Shown: positions 17,275 to 26,383, numbered from the stretch's first letter. The stretch: DNA of 64,000 nucleotides from Bifidobacterium aemilianum (GCF_003315635.1 NZ_PDCG01000006.1:60221-124220); one strand, 5' to 3'. Made by a program: numbers and translations. Notes: generated by a model from the sequence alone, not told the origin.

Positions 17275-17332
17275 GCCTGTTCGCGCAAGCTCTGGCAGGG
17301 TACTGATTGTTACCCACTGTCTCACATAAGTT

Positions 17333-17361
17333 GGCATATCCGAGTTGTAATCGGATGTGCC
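17333..17361 (+). promoter_or_regulatory. Attenuator-like hairpin before the first pilus gene
   Basis: GGCATATCCGA (17333-17343) pairs at 10 of 11 positions with TCGGATGTGCC (17351-17361); a short TTGTT follows. It lies in both P1 and P2 transcripts, 40 nt before the start codon. Confidence 0.4.
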
Positions 17362-17401
17362 TTGTTCGACACATCTGTTGGTACTGGGGGAATAGTAGGC
17401 A

Positions 17402-20212
17402 ATGGTAAAACACGCAGAATTGCGGAGCAAGCTTCATCCGGCGGTGATTGGTCTGATCGCTTTGGTGGTGGTCTTGTGCCTTTCGTTGGTGGCCTACGGG
17501 TTCAGCGCTGGTCTTGGCGTGACACAGCCACAGTCTGGTGGCAAACTCACGCGTGAGGCCAGCGTTAAGCGTGCTGGTGAGGATTTCCCGACCTTGGGTC
17601 AGACGGCTCGTTTCGGTGTTGCCAATGCCGACAGGCAGGGTTATGGAGCCGCGGCTGAAGGCCAGTACCTGGCCTATGTTCAGCAGCAGGGTGTTTCAGG
17701 CCAACAAGGCGATGGTTCAGTGGCCTTGGAGACGTTCCAAGGCTCCTACATGCCAGGAAGTATTGATATTGGCAAGTGGACTGGCAATACCGAATACGAT
17801 GGGTCGGGGATGACTCTACCCGGCACGATTGTCATACCCGCTCCATCTGATGCCTCTGGGTTCGGTTACGGGGTAGCCCTGAGCCATGGCCGTCTTATCG
17901 TGTCGGCGAAATGGTCTCAGCAAATTTTCGTCTACGACATGACTGGTAGCCTGCTGCGTACCATCAGCAAGCCGGTGGATACAGCCAGGTACCACATTGG
18001 CAATTTTGCCGAGTCGATTGCCGCCGATGGCGACACACTGCTGATCGGTGCCCCGAACTCTAAGGTCGATGACCTTGAAGACGCGGGTATGGCGTTTTCC
18101 CTTGACCTCTCTGATCCCTCCTCCCTTCCCCAACCGCTGCTGGCTCCCAAGCAGGACCCCTCAATCAAGGCAGGAGCCTTGGCAGGTCAGGCTCTTGCGG
18201 TGAGCAAAACCGCTTATGCTATTGGAGCTCCTGGGTACATCACCGAAATTGCGGGCACCCCTCGTATAACCGGTCTGGTCCAGTTGTTCGACCAGGCTGG
18301 AAGTCTGTCCCATGACCTGACGGTTGATACGGGTGTCGGTTCATACCCACGTGCGGAAGGAAGCAGCCGTGCCGGACTGGGCCGGTCCCTGGCCTTCAGC
18401 GGAGATGGGAAGACCATCTACGCAGGCGACCCGTCTTGGGATAGGGGGACTGATGGAGATAATCAGGTCGGGCGTGTCTTAGTCTTTGATACCACTTCTG
18501 GGGCTGCCGGCAAGGACATCGAGATCACTGATCCCGCTGGGGCTTCATATGTGGGAGGCTCCGTAGCTGTCGGCAAGTCAGCGGCGGGCAATGACACCTT
18601 ATATGTTTCCTATCAGGGACAGGATGGCAGCCAGCCCGCGAATCCAGAAGGTTTCGTCGCAGGATATGCAGTCACCAAGAACGGTCCGGAATTGCGTCAG
18701 ACCTTGAAGCGATTCAACGGTGTGGATGCGAGATTCGGATCCATGGGTCTGCTCGGTGGGGCCATTGTTCCTTACTCCTATACCAGTAACACTGGTGCGA
18801 GCAACCCCGATGATGAATACCATCAGCGCCTTTTGGTAACCGGTGGGGATTATGTCTACAACTTCGAGGACCAACTGAACCTGAATCTGGCTAAGGAATC
18901 TGATCCCCCTACGGGCACTCGGGTATTCCCTGGGCAGGACATCACCTATACCTTGAAGATAGAGAATCCTAATCCGGTCAGCAGTTCCGTACACACCACT
19001 GTCAGTGATGACCTTTCGGGGGTACTCGACTATGCCGAGGGTGGGCAGGTGTCATCCCTGGCAGTCGATCCTTCCACCGCAGGGCCCGCGCCAGTATTCG
19101 ACCAAGCCGGTAAGAAGATCACCTGGACCGGTGATGTCCCTGGTCGCAAGACCGCAAGCATCACCTACAAGATCAAGGTCAAGAAGAGCCAAGATCCCCT
19201 GTATTACCAAGGAACGATTAAGAATGTTTTCAGTAGTGACCGGTCAACCGACCAGCCTTCCACGGAGCAGAAACTAGGCAAGGTCGATATGAAGAAGACA
19301 TTGCTTGACGCTCATGGAGACGAGGTTGCTACGGCCAATTCGGTGGCTTATGATCAGGATTACAGCTACCTGCTGAGCATCTCGAACCACACAGACACTG
19401 ATGTGGACTCGGTCACCATGACCGACGACCTCGGCAAGCTGATGGATAAGGTCGATTTCGACTCATCAGCAGTCACCTCTGATCCGGCAGCTGCTGGAGT
19501 GACTTCATACGACCAAGCGAATAAGATACTAACTTGGACGGGACCTCTGGCAGCACATTCCACGGTGAAGTTGAACTTGCCTATCCATACCCATGACGCT
19601 CAGTCAGCTGGGGCGAACCTGGTCCTGGAGAACTTCATGACCGGTGATCGTGGTCCCGATTCAAACACGGTGTCAAACCCCTTGGTCGGCGTCTCGCTGG
19701 ATAAGAAGGCACAGAATGCAAGCGGTGTGAGCATTGGCTCAGTCGGGAATGGTCAACAGGTCCATTACCAAATCGTCTACACCAATACCACTGGCGTGAC
19801 CGTATACAGGGCCGAGATCTCTGATGACCTGACCCAAGTGCTCGCCAACGCATCGGTTCCTGAACACCTGAATGCCACATCCTCTGATGCCACTCACGTT
19901 CTAGCGCAGCCAACGTTTACCAGTCCTCATCTGCAATGGGAGGATAGATCGGGCATCAAGCCCGGTGAGGTGGTAACCATCAGCTATGATGTGACGGCTC
20001 ATCCGAACGTCCCCAAGGGGGCTTCCCTGAAGAACTCGGCGACTTCTAAGCAAACAACCGATAATCCGAGTACTGAGGTGAAGTTCTCCCATCCCCTGTC
20101 TACGCTGCCACTTACCGGAGGACGGCTCATGGCCATGGTCATGCTCGTGCTCACAGGTTTCGGGCTGGTGGTCATAGCCATCTATATCCGCCGTAGCAGG
20201 CAGGAAATCTAA
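17402..20212 (+). CDS. LPxTG-anchored pilus tip-type adhesin with propeller-like head
   Basis: A 936-residue surface protein. Residues about 13-35 form an N-terminal membrane or signal segment. About 100-490 hold repeated short units with GAP/G-D-D turns (LLIGAPNSKVDD, AYAIGAPGYITE, TIYAGDPSWDRG, TLYVSYQGQDG), reminiscent of FG-GAP or WD-like beta-propellers. About 495-900 hold three DUF11/isopeptide-type domains, each ending in an Asn/Asp-rich box (RSTDQPSTE, GPDSNTVSN, TTDNPSTE). The sortase signal LPLTG (902-906) is followed by a hydrophobic stretch and RRSRQEI. Gene order (large protein, small pilin, sortase) suggests the pilus tip. Start ATG 17402 has only a distant GGGGG. Ligand unknown. 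Confidence 0.8.
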   Translation: MVKHAELRSKLHPAVIGLIALVVVLCLSLVAYGFSAGLGVTQPQSGGKLTREASVKRAGEDFPTLGQTARFGVANADRQGYGAAAEGQYLAYVQQQGVSGQQGDGSVALETFQGSYMPGSIDIGKWTGNTEYDGSGMTLPGTIVIPAPSDASGFGYGVALSHGRLIVSAKWSQQIFVYDMTGSLLRTISKPVDTARYHIGNFAESIAADGDTLLIGAPNSKVDDLEDAGMAFSLDLSDPSSLPQPLLAPKQDPSIKAGALAGQALAVSKTAYAIGAPGYITEIAGTPRITGLVQLFDQAGSLSHDLTVDTGVGSYPRAEGSSRAGLGRSLAFSGDGKTIYAGDPSWDRGTDGDNQVGRVLVFDTTSGAAGKDIEITDPAGASYVGGSVAVGKSAAGNDTLYVSYQGQDGSQPANPEGFVAGYAVTKNGPELRQTLKRFNGVDARFGSMGLLGGAIVPYSYTSNTGASNPDDEYHQRLLVTGGDYVYNFEDQLNLNLAKESDPPTGTRVFPGQDITYTLKIENPNPVSSSVHTTVSDDLSGVLDYAEGGQVSSLAVDPSTAGPAPVFDQAGKKITWTGDVPGRKTASITYKIKVKKSQDPLYYQGTIKNVFSSDRSTDQPSTEQKLGKVDMKKTLLDAHGDEVATANSVAYDQDYSYLLSISNHTDTDVDSVTMTDDLGKLMDKVDFDSSAVTSDPAAAGVTSYDQANKILTWTGPLAAHSTVKLNLPIHTHDAQSAGANLVLENFMTGDRGPDSNTVSNPLVGVSLDKKAQNASGVSIGSVGNGQQVHYQIVYTNTTGVTVYRAEISDDLTQVLANASVPEHLNATSSDATHVLAQPTFTSPHLQWEDRSGIKPGEVVTISYDVTAHPNVPKGASLKNSATSKQTTDNPSTEVKFSHPLSTLPLTGGRLMAMVMLVLTGFGLVVIAIYIRRSRQEI

Positions 20213-20238
20213 GACTTCTTCCGGGATACCGGAAGGTG

Positions 20239-20267
20239 CGGTGGCCCATTCACATAGTGGGCCACCG
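20239..20267 (+). promoter_or_regulatory. Intercistronic hairpin between tip and backbone pilin genes
   Basis: CGGTGGCCCA (20239-20248) pairs perfectly with TGGGCCACCG (20258-20267) around 9 nt. No T run follows, and the next gene starts 63 nt later. Likely an mRNA-processing or stability element raising backbone over tip expression; partial termination is the alternative. Confidence 0.5.
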
Positions 20268-20329
20268 GAAGTGAAGGAAGTATGACTTGTCGATGGTCAT
20301 ACCGCCATTGTTGAAAGGAACAAGGGCAA

Positions 20330-22117
20330 ATGAAAAATACGAGGAGTATGAAGCTGCTCGCTTCTCTCACAACCGTGGTGGCAGGACTCGCCATGGCTGC
20401 TGGTGGTGCGATCACTGCTAGTGCAGCCAACCGTCCGGCGGTCTCTGTCGCCATCACTGGTGACGCTGCCAAGGGACGAACCTACAAGGCTGTGAAGCTT
20501 GCAGATTACACTGATGTTGATGAATCCAGCACCCCCTTCGCCGTGTCGGTGGCCACTGTTGCCGACCCCACGATCCAGACTGCTGCCAAGAGCACTCTGG
20601 ATGCCGTGCTGGCACCAACCGTGACGAATGATGATCCCATGGCCTACGTGGCTGAGCACATGAGTGGAGACACTTCCAAGGACCCCGAAGCTTATGCGGG
20701 CCAGCTGCGTGATTTTGTCACTGCACTGTCAAAGAACGCTGACATTAAGACTCAGGTAACAAACAGCACCATTAGCTCTGTACCTGATGTCAACACCCAA
20801 ACACCCAAATTCACCTTTGATGATGGCATCTACCTGATTGAGGATGCCGCACCTGCAGCATCCGATGCCCAGACGACCCTCCCCATCCTGGTCAGCACCA
20901 AGATTGGTGGTGTGGCTGATGCCAATCAGCCTCCTTTCGTCACTGATGAGGTGAAGATCAAGGCCAACTATCCTGGAAAGCCTGAGAAGACCACCTCTCA
21001 GCCCAGCTACAATGTTGGTGATTTGGTTGACTTCACCATTAAGAGCACTGTTCCCACCTACACCAATTACGACCCGGCTACCTACGTGCTGCACGTTAAC
21101 GATAAGCTGTCCAAGGGTCTTAGCTACAGCGAATCGCTGATGGATCCCAAGGTGTCGATTGACGGCACGGATCTCGTGTTGGGTACCGATTATACGATCG
21201 CCACCACCGCGACCCAGGATCCGACCGCGGGTCCCGTCTCCATGACCTTCAACTTCGATAACTTCATGCGTGGCAAGATCACCAGCAAGGACTTCAGCCT
21301 GGCCGGAAAGCAGATCGTCATCACCTACAAGGCCATTCTGAATGATGAGGCCATCTCCGTCATCTACCCCAACGGTTCCACGACTCCCACCGGTTCCGTC
21401 CACAACGACGCAAATGTCGAATTCTCCAACGATCCTAGCGACGGCAACGGTGGCAACACCGGTAAGACACCTGAAGGCAGCACTCCTGTCTACACCTTCA
21501 AGCTGCAGGTCAACGCTGTAGACAAGATCACCTCCAGGCCCTTGGAAGGCGCCAAGTTCACGGTGAAGTCCCTGAATGGTGCTCAATTGTCCTTCGTTGA
21601 GATCAAGGACAACTCTGGTGCTGTCATCGCCTATCGCACGCCTCTGCCTGCTGAGCTGTCCGATCCCAGTGTCACCAAGGTCTCCGAGATTGTCTCTCCC
21701 GCCAATGGTGAGATGCATATTGATGGTCTTCGCGAAGGCACCTTCACCGTCAAGGAGACTGGGGCCCCCACCAAGGATATCGACGGTAACCCGACCAGCA
21801 AGTACAAGCTGCTGTCTACCGAGGACTTCGATGGCAAGATCGCCGCTACCTACAAAGCCGACAAGACTCTGGACACCCTGGACTACTCCATGGCGCGTCA
21901 GGATCTTCCGGGCTTGGCAACACTGATCGATGCCCAGAACGGTATCTTCCAGGTGGCGCATGTCACCAGCTTGGCGCAACTGCCCCTCACTGGTGCCTAT
22001 GGAGTTACCTTCCTGGTTTCGCTCGGTGCCATTCTGGTGTTGGCCGGTGGTTCCCTCTACCTGGTTGCTCGTAAGAAGGGTCAGCTTTCCGCTGCCGACG
22101 CTCCTGCGAGTCTCTGA
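20330..22117 (+). CDS. Major pilin subunit (FimA/FctA-like, LPxTG)
   Basis: Backbone subunit that sortase C would link into a covalent pilus. The 595 residues begin with a signal peptide (KLLASLTTVVAGLAMAAG, cleavage probably after ITASA). About residues 205-225 carry KIKANYPGKPEK, where a pilin-motif lysine would be expected. Isopeptide-type domains follow, then a Cna-B/SpaA-like domain starting KLQVNAVDKITSRPLEGAKF with an E-box (FTVKETGAP). The LPLTG signal is at 551-555, with a membrane segment and basic tail. ATG 20330 has AAAGGA about 10 nt upstream. It lies between the tip-type gene and the sortase. The strict YPKN pilin motif is not seen, so the linking lysine is a guess. Confidence 0.88.
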   Translation: MKNTRSMKLLASLTTVVAGLAMAAGGAITASAANRPAVSVAITGDAAKGRTYKAVKLADYTDVDESSTPFAVSVATVADPTIQTAAKSTLDAVLAPTVTNDDPMAYVAEHMSGDTSKDPEAYAGQLRDFVTALSKNADIKTQVTNSTISSVPDVNTQTPKFTFDDGIYLIEDAAPAASDAQTTLPILVSTKIGGVADANQPPFVTDEVKIKANYPGKPEKTTSQPSYNVGDLVDFTIKSTVPTYTNYDPATYVLHVNDKLSKGLSYSESLMDPKVSIDGTDLVLGTDYTIATTATQDPTAGPVSMTFNFDNFMRGKITSKDFSLAGKQIVITYKAILNDEAISVIYPNGSTTPTGSVHNDANVEFSNDPSDGNGGNTGKTPEGSTPVYTFKLQVNAVDKITSRPLEGAKFTVKSLNGAQLSFVEIKDNSGAVIAYRTPLPAELSDPSVTKVSEIVSPANGEMHIDGLREGTFTVKETGAPTKDIDGNPTSKYKLLSTEDFDGKIAATYKADKTLDTLDYSMARQDLPGLATLIDAQNGIFQVAHVTSLAQLPLTGAYGVTFLVSLGAILVLAGGSLYLVARKKGQLSAADAPASL

Positions 22118-22139
22118 GATTAACTAGGTAGGTTGCATC

Positions 22140-23132
22140 ATGGAAGGACGCTCACAAGCAATGGGTGAATCATTGGTTGAACCCGTCGTCGTTGAAGGCG
22201 ACGGGGAGCGTCCTTCTGCCCATGCGCACGGTAAAAAGAGGAGATTGCTGTCCGAAAACTCGCTGAAGCTGCTGTCACTACTCATCTTGATTCTCGGCTT
22301 GTTGGTCATATCATATCCGTTCGTCAGGCAGTACCTATCCGGTGTTGAGCAGAGTCGCCTCTCCGATGAATCCACCAAGAAGGTGCAAGCCTGGCCTTAT
22401 CCGCAGGCTGAGGAGTCTATCAAGGCAGCGAAGTCCTACAATGCTAGGTTGGCCCAGTCAGGGCAGCCTGTCATGGGAGAGGTCGTGGACCCTTTTGGCT
22501 CTGAGAAGACACATAGTCAGACAGAATCTGAAAAGGATAAGCAATACCAGCAGTTACTCGATCAGGGGGAAGGACAGATGGGTTCGGTGCGTATTCCGAA
22601 GATATCCGTGAACCTGTCCATCTACCATGGCACGTCCGAAGCCGCATTGGCATCTGGAGCTGGTCATCTCTATGGAACATCCTTGCCGGTGGGCGGTCCA
22701 TCAACCCATTCAGTCATAACAGGACATCGTGGTCTGGTGAACGCACTCATGTTCACTCGCTTGGATGAGATGAAGGTCGGGGACCCCTTCTACATCACAT
22801 CCATGGGGAAGACCAATGCGTACGAAGTCGATCGTATCAAAGTTATAGAACCTGACGACACCAGTAGTCTCAGGATTCAGAAGGGGGAGGACAGAGTCAC
22901 TCTGATGACCTGCACCCCTTACGGTGTTAATACTCATCGGCTCCTGGTGTCCGGGATCAGGGCACGTATGCCAGAGCCCATTCCCTATCCACAGGATGCC
23001 AAAAAGGATCTGACCCTGGTGGCTGTCTTAACCATGGCATTTTTGGTCTTGACCTTATTGGTCAGTCTGTTCATCATCGACAACCGGAAAGTGTGGGCGG
23101 TAAGGCACGCCGCCAAGAGGGGCAACAAGTGA
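22140..23132 (+). CDS. Class C (pilus-polymerising) sortase
   Basis: Transpeptidase that cuts LPxTG between Thr and Gly and joins pilins to each other. Of 330 residues, about 41-60 form an N-terminal membrane anchor; the catalytic domain has His196 (SVITGHRGL), Cys258 (TLMTCTPYG) and Arg267 (NTHRLLVSG). A DPF sequence at 117-119 fits the lid of class C enzymes, and a second membrane segment (about 292-313) is also typical of them. ATG 22140 has TAGGTAGG about 7 nt before it. It starts 22 nt after the backbone pilin and is followed by two more secreted-protein genes that lack LPxTG signals. Confidence 0.95.
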   Translation: MEGRSQAMGESLVEPVVVEGDGERPSAHAHGKKRRLLSENSLKLLSLLILILGLLVISYPFVRQYLSGVEQSRLSDESTKKVQAWPYPQAEESIKAAKSYNARLAQSGQPVMGEVVDPFGSEKTHSQTESEKDKQYQQLLDQGEGQMGSVRIPKISVNLSIYHGTSEAALASGAGHLYGTSLPVGGPSTHSVITGHRGLVNALMFTRLDEMKVGDPFYITSMGKTNAYEVDRIKVIEPDDTSSLRIQKGEDRVTLMTCTPYGVNTHRLLVSGIRARMPEPIPYPQDAKKDLTLVAVLTMAFLVLTLLVSLFIIDNRKVWAVRHAAKRGNK

Positions 23133-23176
23133 AATTTCATCAGCATACGAATCATGCCAAGTTAAGGGGGAAAGCC

Positions 23177-23866
23177 ATGCTAAGGCTTAGTGGAAGACGA
23201 ACATACCTGGTCTTCGGATTGGCAGCTGTGCTCGTAGGGGCGCTGCTGGCGCTGGTCGTTACACCGTTTGGCAGGGCCACCGGTGAGGAGGGAGCGACTG
23301 ACAACGACTTCGTTATCAAGGTGGAGGCGGCGACCGGGAATGGCCCAAATTCCAAACCGACTGGTACGGGAAGCGCTGATGACCCTGTGAAGGTCCAGCT
23401 GGTGGACCCTTTCTCCTCTGGCCAACAGCAGTGGAATATTAAGGTAACGGCCTCCCAAAACCAGGTTGGTCGCATTGCTTTCAAGTTCATGGATCCAGAC
23501 CCCAACCTGAAGGTCAAGGGCAAGTTTGTACCGACCTCGGCCGTAGCTGCTGGGACCTTACCAAATTATTCGTACTATCCAGATCTATTCACTCAAATGC
23601 GGTTCACCATATATGACGGTGGGCAGCAGTTGTGGACTGGGAAGTTGGGGACAGATGGGGCAGAGGATCCCAGCAATCCCGCGGCGAACAATCCTGCAGC
23701 CCCGGGATGGCTGGAGACCAAGATTCCCGTCTCCTTGCAGAAGGGGCAGACCAAGACCTTCATTGTCAAACAATTTATCGACACGACTCTGTCCAAGGAC
23801 GAGCTGTTTGTTTACAACGGGACCACCACTGGTCTGAACATCTTGGTGAAGGGAGAGACCCGATGA
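23177..23866 (+). CDS. Small secreted protein, TasA/camelysin-like (tentative)
   Basis: A 229-residue exported protein. Residues 1-35 are a signal peptide (RRTYLVFGLAAVLVGALLAL). The mature part is predicted all-beta, without Cys and without an LPxTG signal, and ends in a GLNILVKGETR strand. The pattern 'short N-terminal strand, WNIKVTASQNQ, KIPVSLQKGQTKTF, NILVKG' recalls the TasA/CalY fibre family, but I cannot confirm this by eye. ATG 23177 has AAGGGGG at 6 nt; an in-frame GTG at 23129 overlapping the sortase stop (GTGA) is a real alternative. It overlaps the next gene by 4 nt (ATGA), so the two are translationally coupled and probably work together. Confidence 0.7.
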   Translation: MLRLSGRRTYLVFGLAAVLVGALLALVVTPFGRATGEEGATDNDFVIKVEAATGNGPNSKPTGTGSADDPVKVQLVDPFSSGQQQWNIKVTASQNQVGRIAFKFMDPDPNLKVKGKFVPTSAVAAGTLPNYSYYPDLFTQMRFTIYDGGQQLWTGKLGTDGAEDPSNPAANNPAAPGWLETKIPVSLQKGQTKTFIVKQFIDTTLSKDELFVYNGTTTGLNILVKGETR

Positions 23867-26139
23867 AGATTATACGACGCGGATACGGTGCGCTGGCACT
23901 GTCAGCCGCTCTGGCTGTGGCCATGCTGCTGCCGTTGTCCGCCACTAACGCAGATGCGGCCTATATTCAGCACAAGCAGGTGGAGATTGCCTCTCCAGAG
24001 GAGGATTTTGCTGACGGTGCTGGCGTCAAGGGCACTTATGCCCTTGATTCCCAGATTGCGCTCGACAAGGGCGGTAATATTTGGATCTGGGGCTACTACA
24101 ATTACTGTTCCATAGATAATGCTGGACAGGGTGGCGCGAGCTCGCCAAACTCGAAGAACGGTGCCTCCTATACCCCCAAGAGCACCCCGGAGGGTCCGGC
24201 ATGCCAGACCTGGGAGCTGAACAATCGTCCTCAGATCATCAAAGGAGTCAACGGTTTCACGTCCATCGCAGCCTCAGCCTATGCCGTAATGGCGGTGGAC
24301 AAGCGGGGGAACCTCTACGGGTGGGGAGACAACACCCAGAGAGGAACCAATGTTCCAGTAAGTGCGGCATATCCTGCAAATGGATTCACGGCACCCATGG
24401 TGACCACTGGTGGCGTGTTCGGACTGTATAAGGATGGAACCGCACCCCCAGAGGGCATACCCAATGATGTGAATCAGGCCAATCCCAACGCCTCTCCCAA
24501 GACATGGAAACCTATAGACGGCCCCGATGCTCCGTTGCCAAAGGGAGCCCTGGCTACGGCCTATCCGGACGGCTTGAACACCAGCAAGGTGATCAGCGTC
24601 TCTTCCAATGAGTATGGCTTCGCCTACCTCAAGGAGGATGGCACCGTATGGACGACAGGAGATCCGTCATTCGGAAGACGTGGTGTCGGTAAGGTTGGCC
24701 CGGCCGGGGGCTGGACTTCTCCGGGGGCAGCTGGATCCTTATCGGGCTACCCGGTTGACCAGCAGGCTGGTGTGGCACAGGTTCCCACCAAGGTGAAGTT
24801 TCCTGCCGGCACCAAGATTAAAGAGTTGTTTAACTCCTATGAGGGTTTTCACGCCGTGGATTCTGACGATAATGTGTGGTACTGGGGTAGGAATTATCAG
24901 GGGAATGCGGGGCTGTCAAACAGCGAACTTCAGGCCCTGTCTTCCGCTGATCAGAGTAAGCCTTGCTGGCTGTTGAACACCACCTATTATGAAGCATACT
25001 GCTATCAGCCTGTCCAGGTACCCTCCCTCACGAAGGTGGTTCGTGAAAATGGTGCCAGCAAATTCGCAGAAGGTTATGGCTTCGGTAGCTTGCTTGACAG
25101 TAAAAACAATCTTTGGGTGTGGGGTTCAGCCAATTATCGTGTCGGTATGCCTGACGCCGCAAATCAAGGTGGAGACACCATCTGGGATTCCACCCCGCAT
25201 ATCTTCAGTGCGAAGACAGACACTGGCAGCCGGATTGAAGGCACGAACGTGATTGATATGAATGCCACATACCATTCAGGTCAGTTCGTCACCGGTGATG
25301 GTTACGTTTATGGATGGGGCGAGGCCAACATTGGCGGTGCCAATACACCCAATCTGGCTCCGGACGGTGTTACACCCTGGAATAGTGAACATAGACCAGG
25401 CATCGTCTGGGATCCGACCACTGATCCCCAGCACCGCAAAGCAATCAGAGTCGGCGGTAACAAGGATGCCGCAAACTTTAATCTGGATGACGGGTCCATT
25501 TATAGTTGGGGCGAGAATGGTGGCGGTGCGGCCTTGGGTGGTTGGGGCTATGGCTCAACCAAGGAGTTTGAGGTCTGCGCTTATGGCGTTCCCGGCTGTG
25601 TATCACCCAAGATCTACTACACCGGTAGCCCGAGGGACCAGTCTGGTATTACGATTTGGCCAGCCGTCTTTGTGCCTGGTATCCAGAATGTCGGTAAGTA
25701 CCAAAAGGTTGTGAAGAACGCCTATCCCTTCCAAGGCACCGAGGTAAAGAAGGGTGACATCGTAGAGTATAACGAGATTCTGACCAATGATAGGACAGGC
25801 TTCCAGAATCCAAAGATTAGAGTGGAAGACACGTGGGGAAGCAAGGCGACCTTGGTTAAGGACTCCTTCGTGGCCCAATACTCTACTTCCAATAGCCATA
25901 AGGTCAATGCGGCTGATGATCCGCAATGGGATGTCACTTCCAAATTTGATATATCGCCTACTGGTTTCACCACCAATGATCCAAACTTTGTGTTGGATCC
26001 CATGTCCACTCTGGTTGTCCGCTACAAGATTCAGGTCACTGCTGATAGCGGTTCGGTGGGTGGTGTGGTGAAGCTCTTTAACCTATCGGACAATTCAGAA
26101 ATAGATTCCGACGAGACCAGTAATCCCATCGGTAAGTAA
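23863..26139 (+). CDS. Secreted RCC1-repeat beta-propeller protein with a C-terminal DUF11-like domain
   Basis: A 758-residue exported protein with no visible cell-wall anchor. The signal peptide is about 1-32 (ending NADA-AY). At least seven RCC1-type repeats follow, each with a 'G.vwaWG' core: NIWIWGYYN, NLYGWGDNT, TVWTTGDPS, NVWYWGRNY, NLWVWGSAN, YVYGWGEAN and SIYSWGENG, which would close a seven-bladed propeller. The last ~150 residues form a DUF11-like beta domain (KKGDIVEYNEILTN, STLVVRYKIQV) like those of the tip-type protein. ATG 23863 overlaps the preceding stop by 4 nt. How it is kept at the surface is unclear; non-covalent binding to the fibre is my guess. The operon terminator follows. 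Confidence 0.85.
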   Translation: MKIIRRGYGALALSAALAVAMLLPLSATNADAAYIQHKQVEIASPEEDFADGAGVKGTYALDSQIALDKGGNIWIWGYYNYCSIDNAGQGGASSPNSKNGASYTPKSTPEGPACQTWELNNRPQIIKGVNGFTSIAASAYAVMAVDKRGNLYGWGDNTQRGTNVPVSAAYPANGFTAPMVTTGGVFGLYKDGTAPPEGIPNDVNQANPNASPKTWKPIDGPDAPLPKGALATAYPDGLNTSKVISVSSNEYGFAYLKEDGTVWTTGDPSFGRRGVGKVGPAGGWTSPGAAGSLSGYPVDQQAGVAQVPTKVKFPAGTKIKELFNSYEGFHAVDSDDNVWYWGRNYQGNAGLSNSELQALSSADQSKPCWLLNTTYYEAYCYQPVQVPSLTKVVRENGASKFAEGYGFGSLLDSKNNLWVWGSANYRVGMPDAANQGGDTIWDSTPHIFSAKTDTGSRIEGTNVIDMNATYHSGQFVTGDGYVYGWGEANIGGANTPNLAPDGVTPWNSEHRPGIVWDPTTDPQHRKAIRVGGNKDAANFNLDDGSIYSWGENGGGAALGGWGYGSTKEFEVCAYGVPGCVSPKIYYTGSPRDQSGITIWPAVFVPGIQNVGKYQKVVKNAYPFQGTEVKKGDIVEYNEILTNDRTGFQNPKIRVEDTWGSKATLVKDSFVAQYSTSNSHKVNAADDPQWDVTSKFDISPTGFTTNDPNFVLDPMSTLVVRYKIQVTADSGSVGGVVKLFNLSDNSEIDSDETSNPIGK

Positions 26140-26168
26140 CAGTCTGATTGCGTTGCCCTGTATCAGAG

Positions 26169-26220
26169 TTGCCTGCATTCAAGGAGGGAAATCCCTCCTT
26201 GAATGCAGGCAATTTCCTTT
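26169..26220 (+). terminator. Terminator of the pilus operon, 21-bp perfect stem
   Basis: TTGCCTGCATTCAAGGAGGGA (26169-26189) and its exact complement (26192-26212) are separated by two nt and followed by TTTCCTTT. An unusually long intrinsic terminator, nearly a continuous palindrome. Confidence 0.85.
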
Positions 26221-26383
26221 AATGCTGCGTTGCCGAATTGCTGCTGACCGCATGCTTATACACATTGCATAGTCTTGATTTGGCTCGCCTATAACCCGGT
26301 TGTCGCTCTACCTGTCCAACTCGGCCTTCAAGATGTGCTCTATCGTAGAAGACATGCGTTGTGGGAATGAGGGTGGGTGATCC

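Noticed and set aside
17380..17395. Possible poly-G switch in front of the pilus tip gene, as known for other bifidobacterial pili
   Set aside because: Only five consecutive G are present, not a hypermutable tract.
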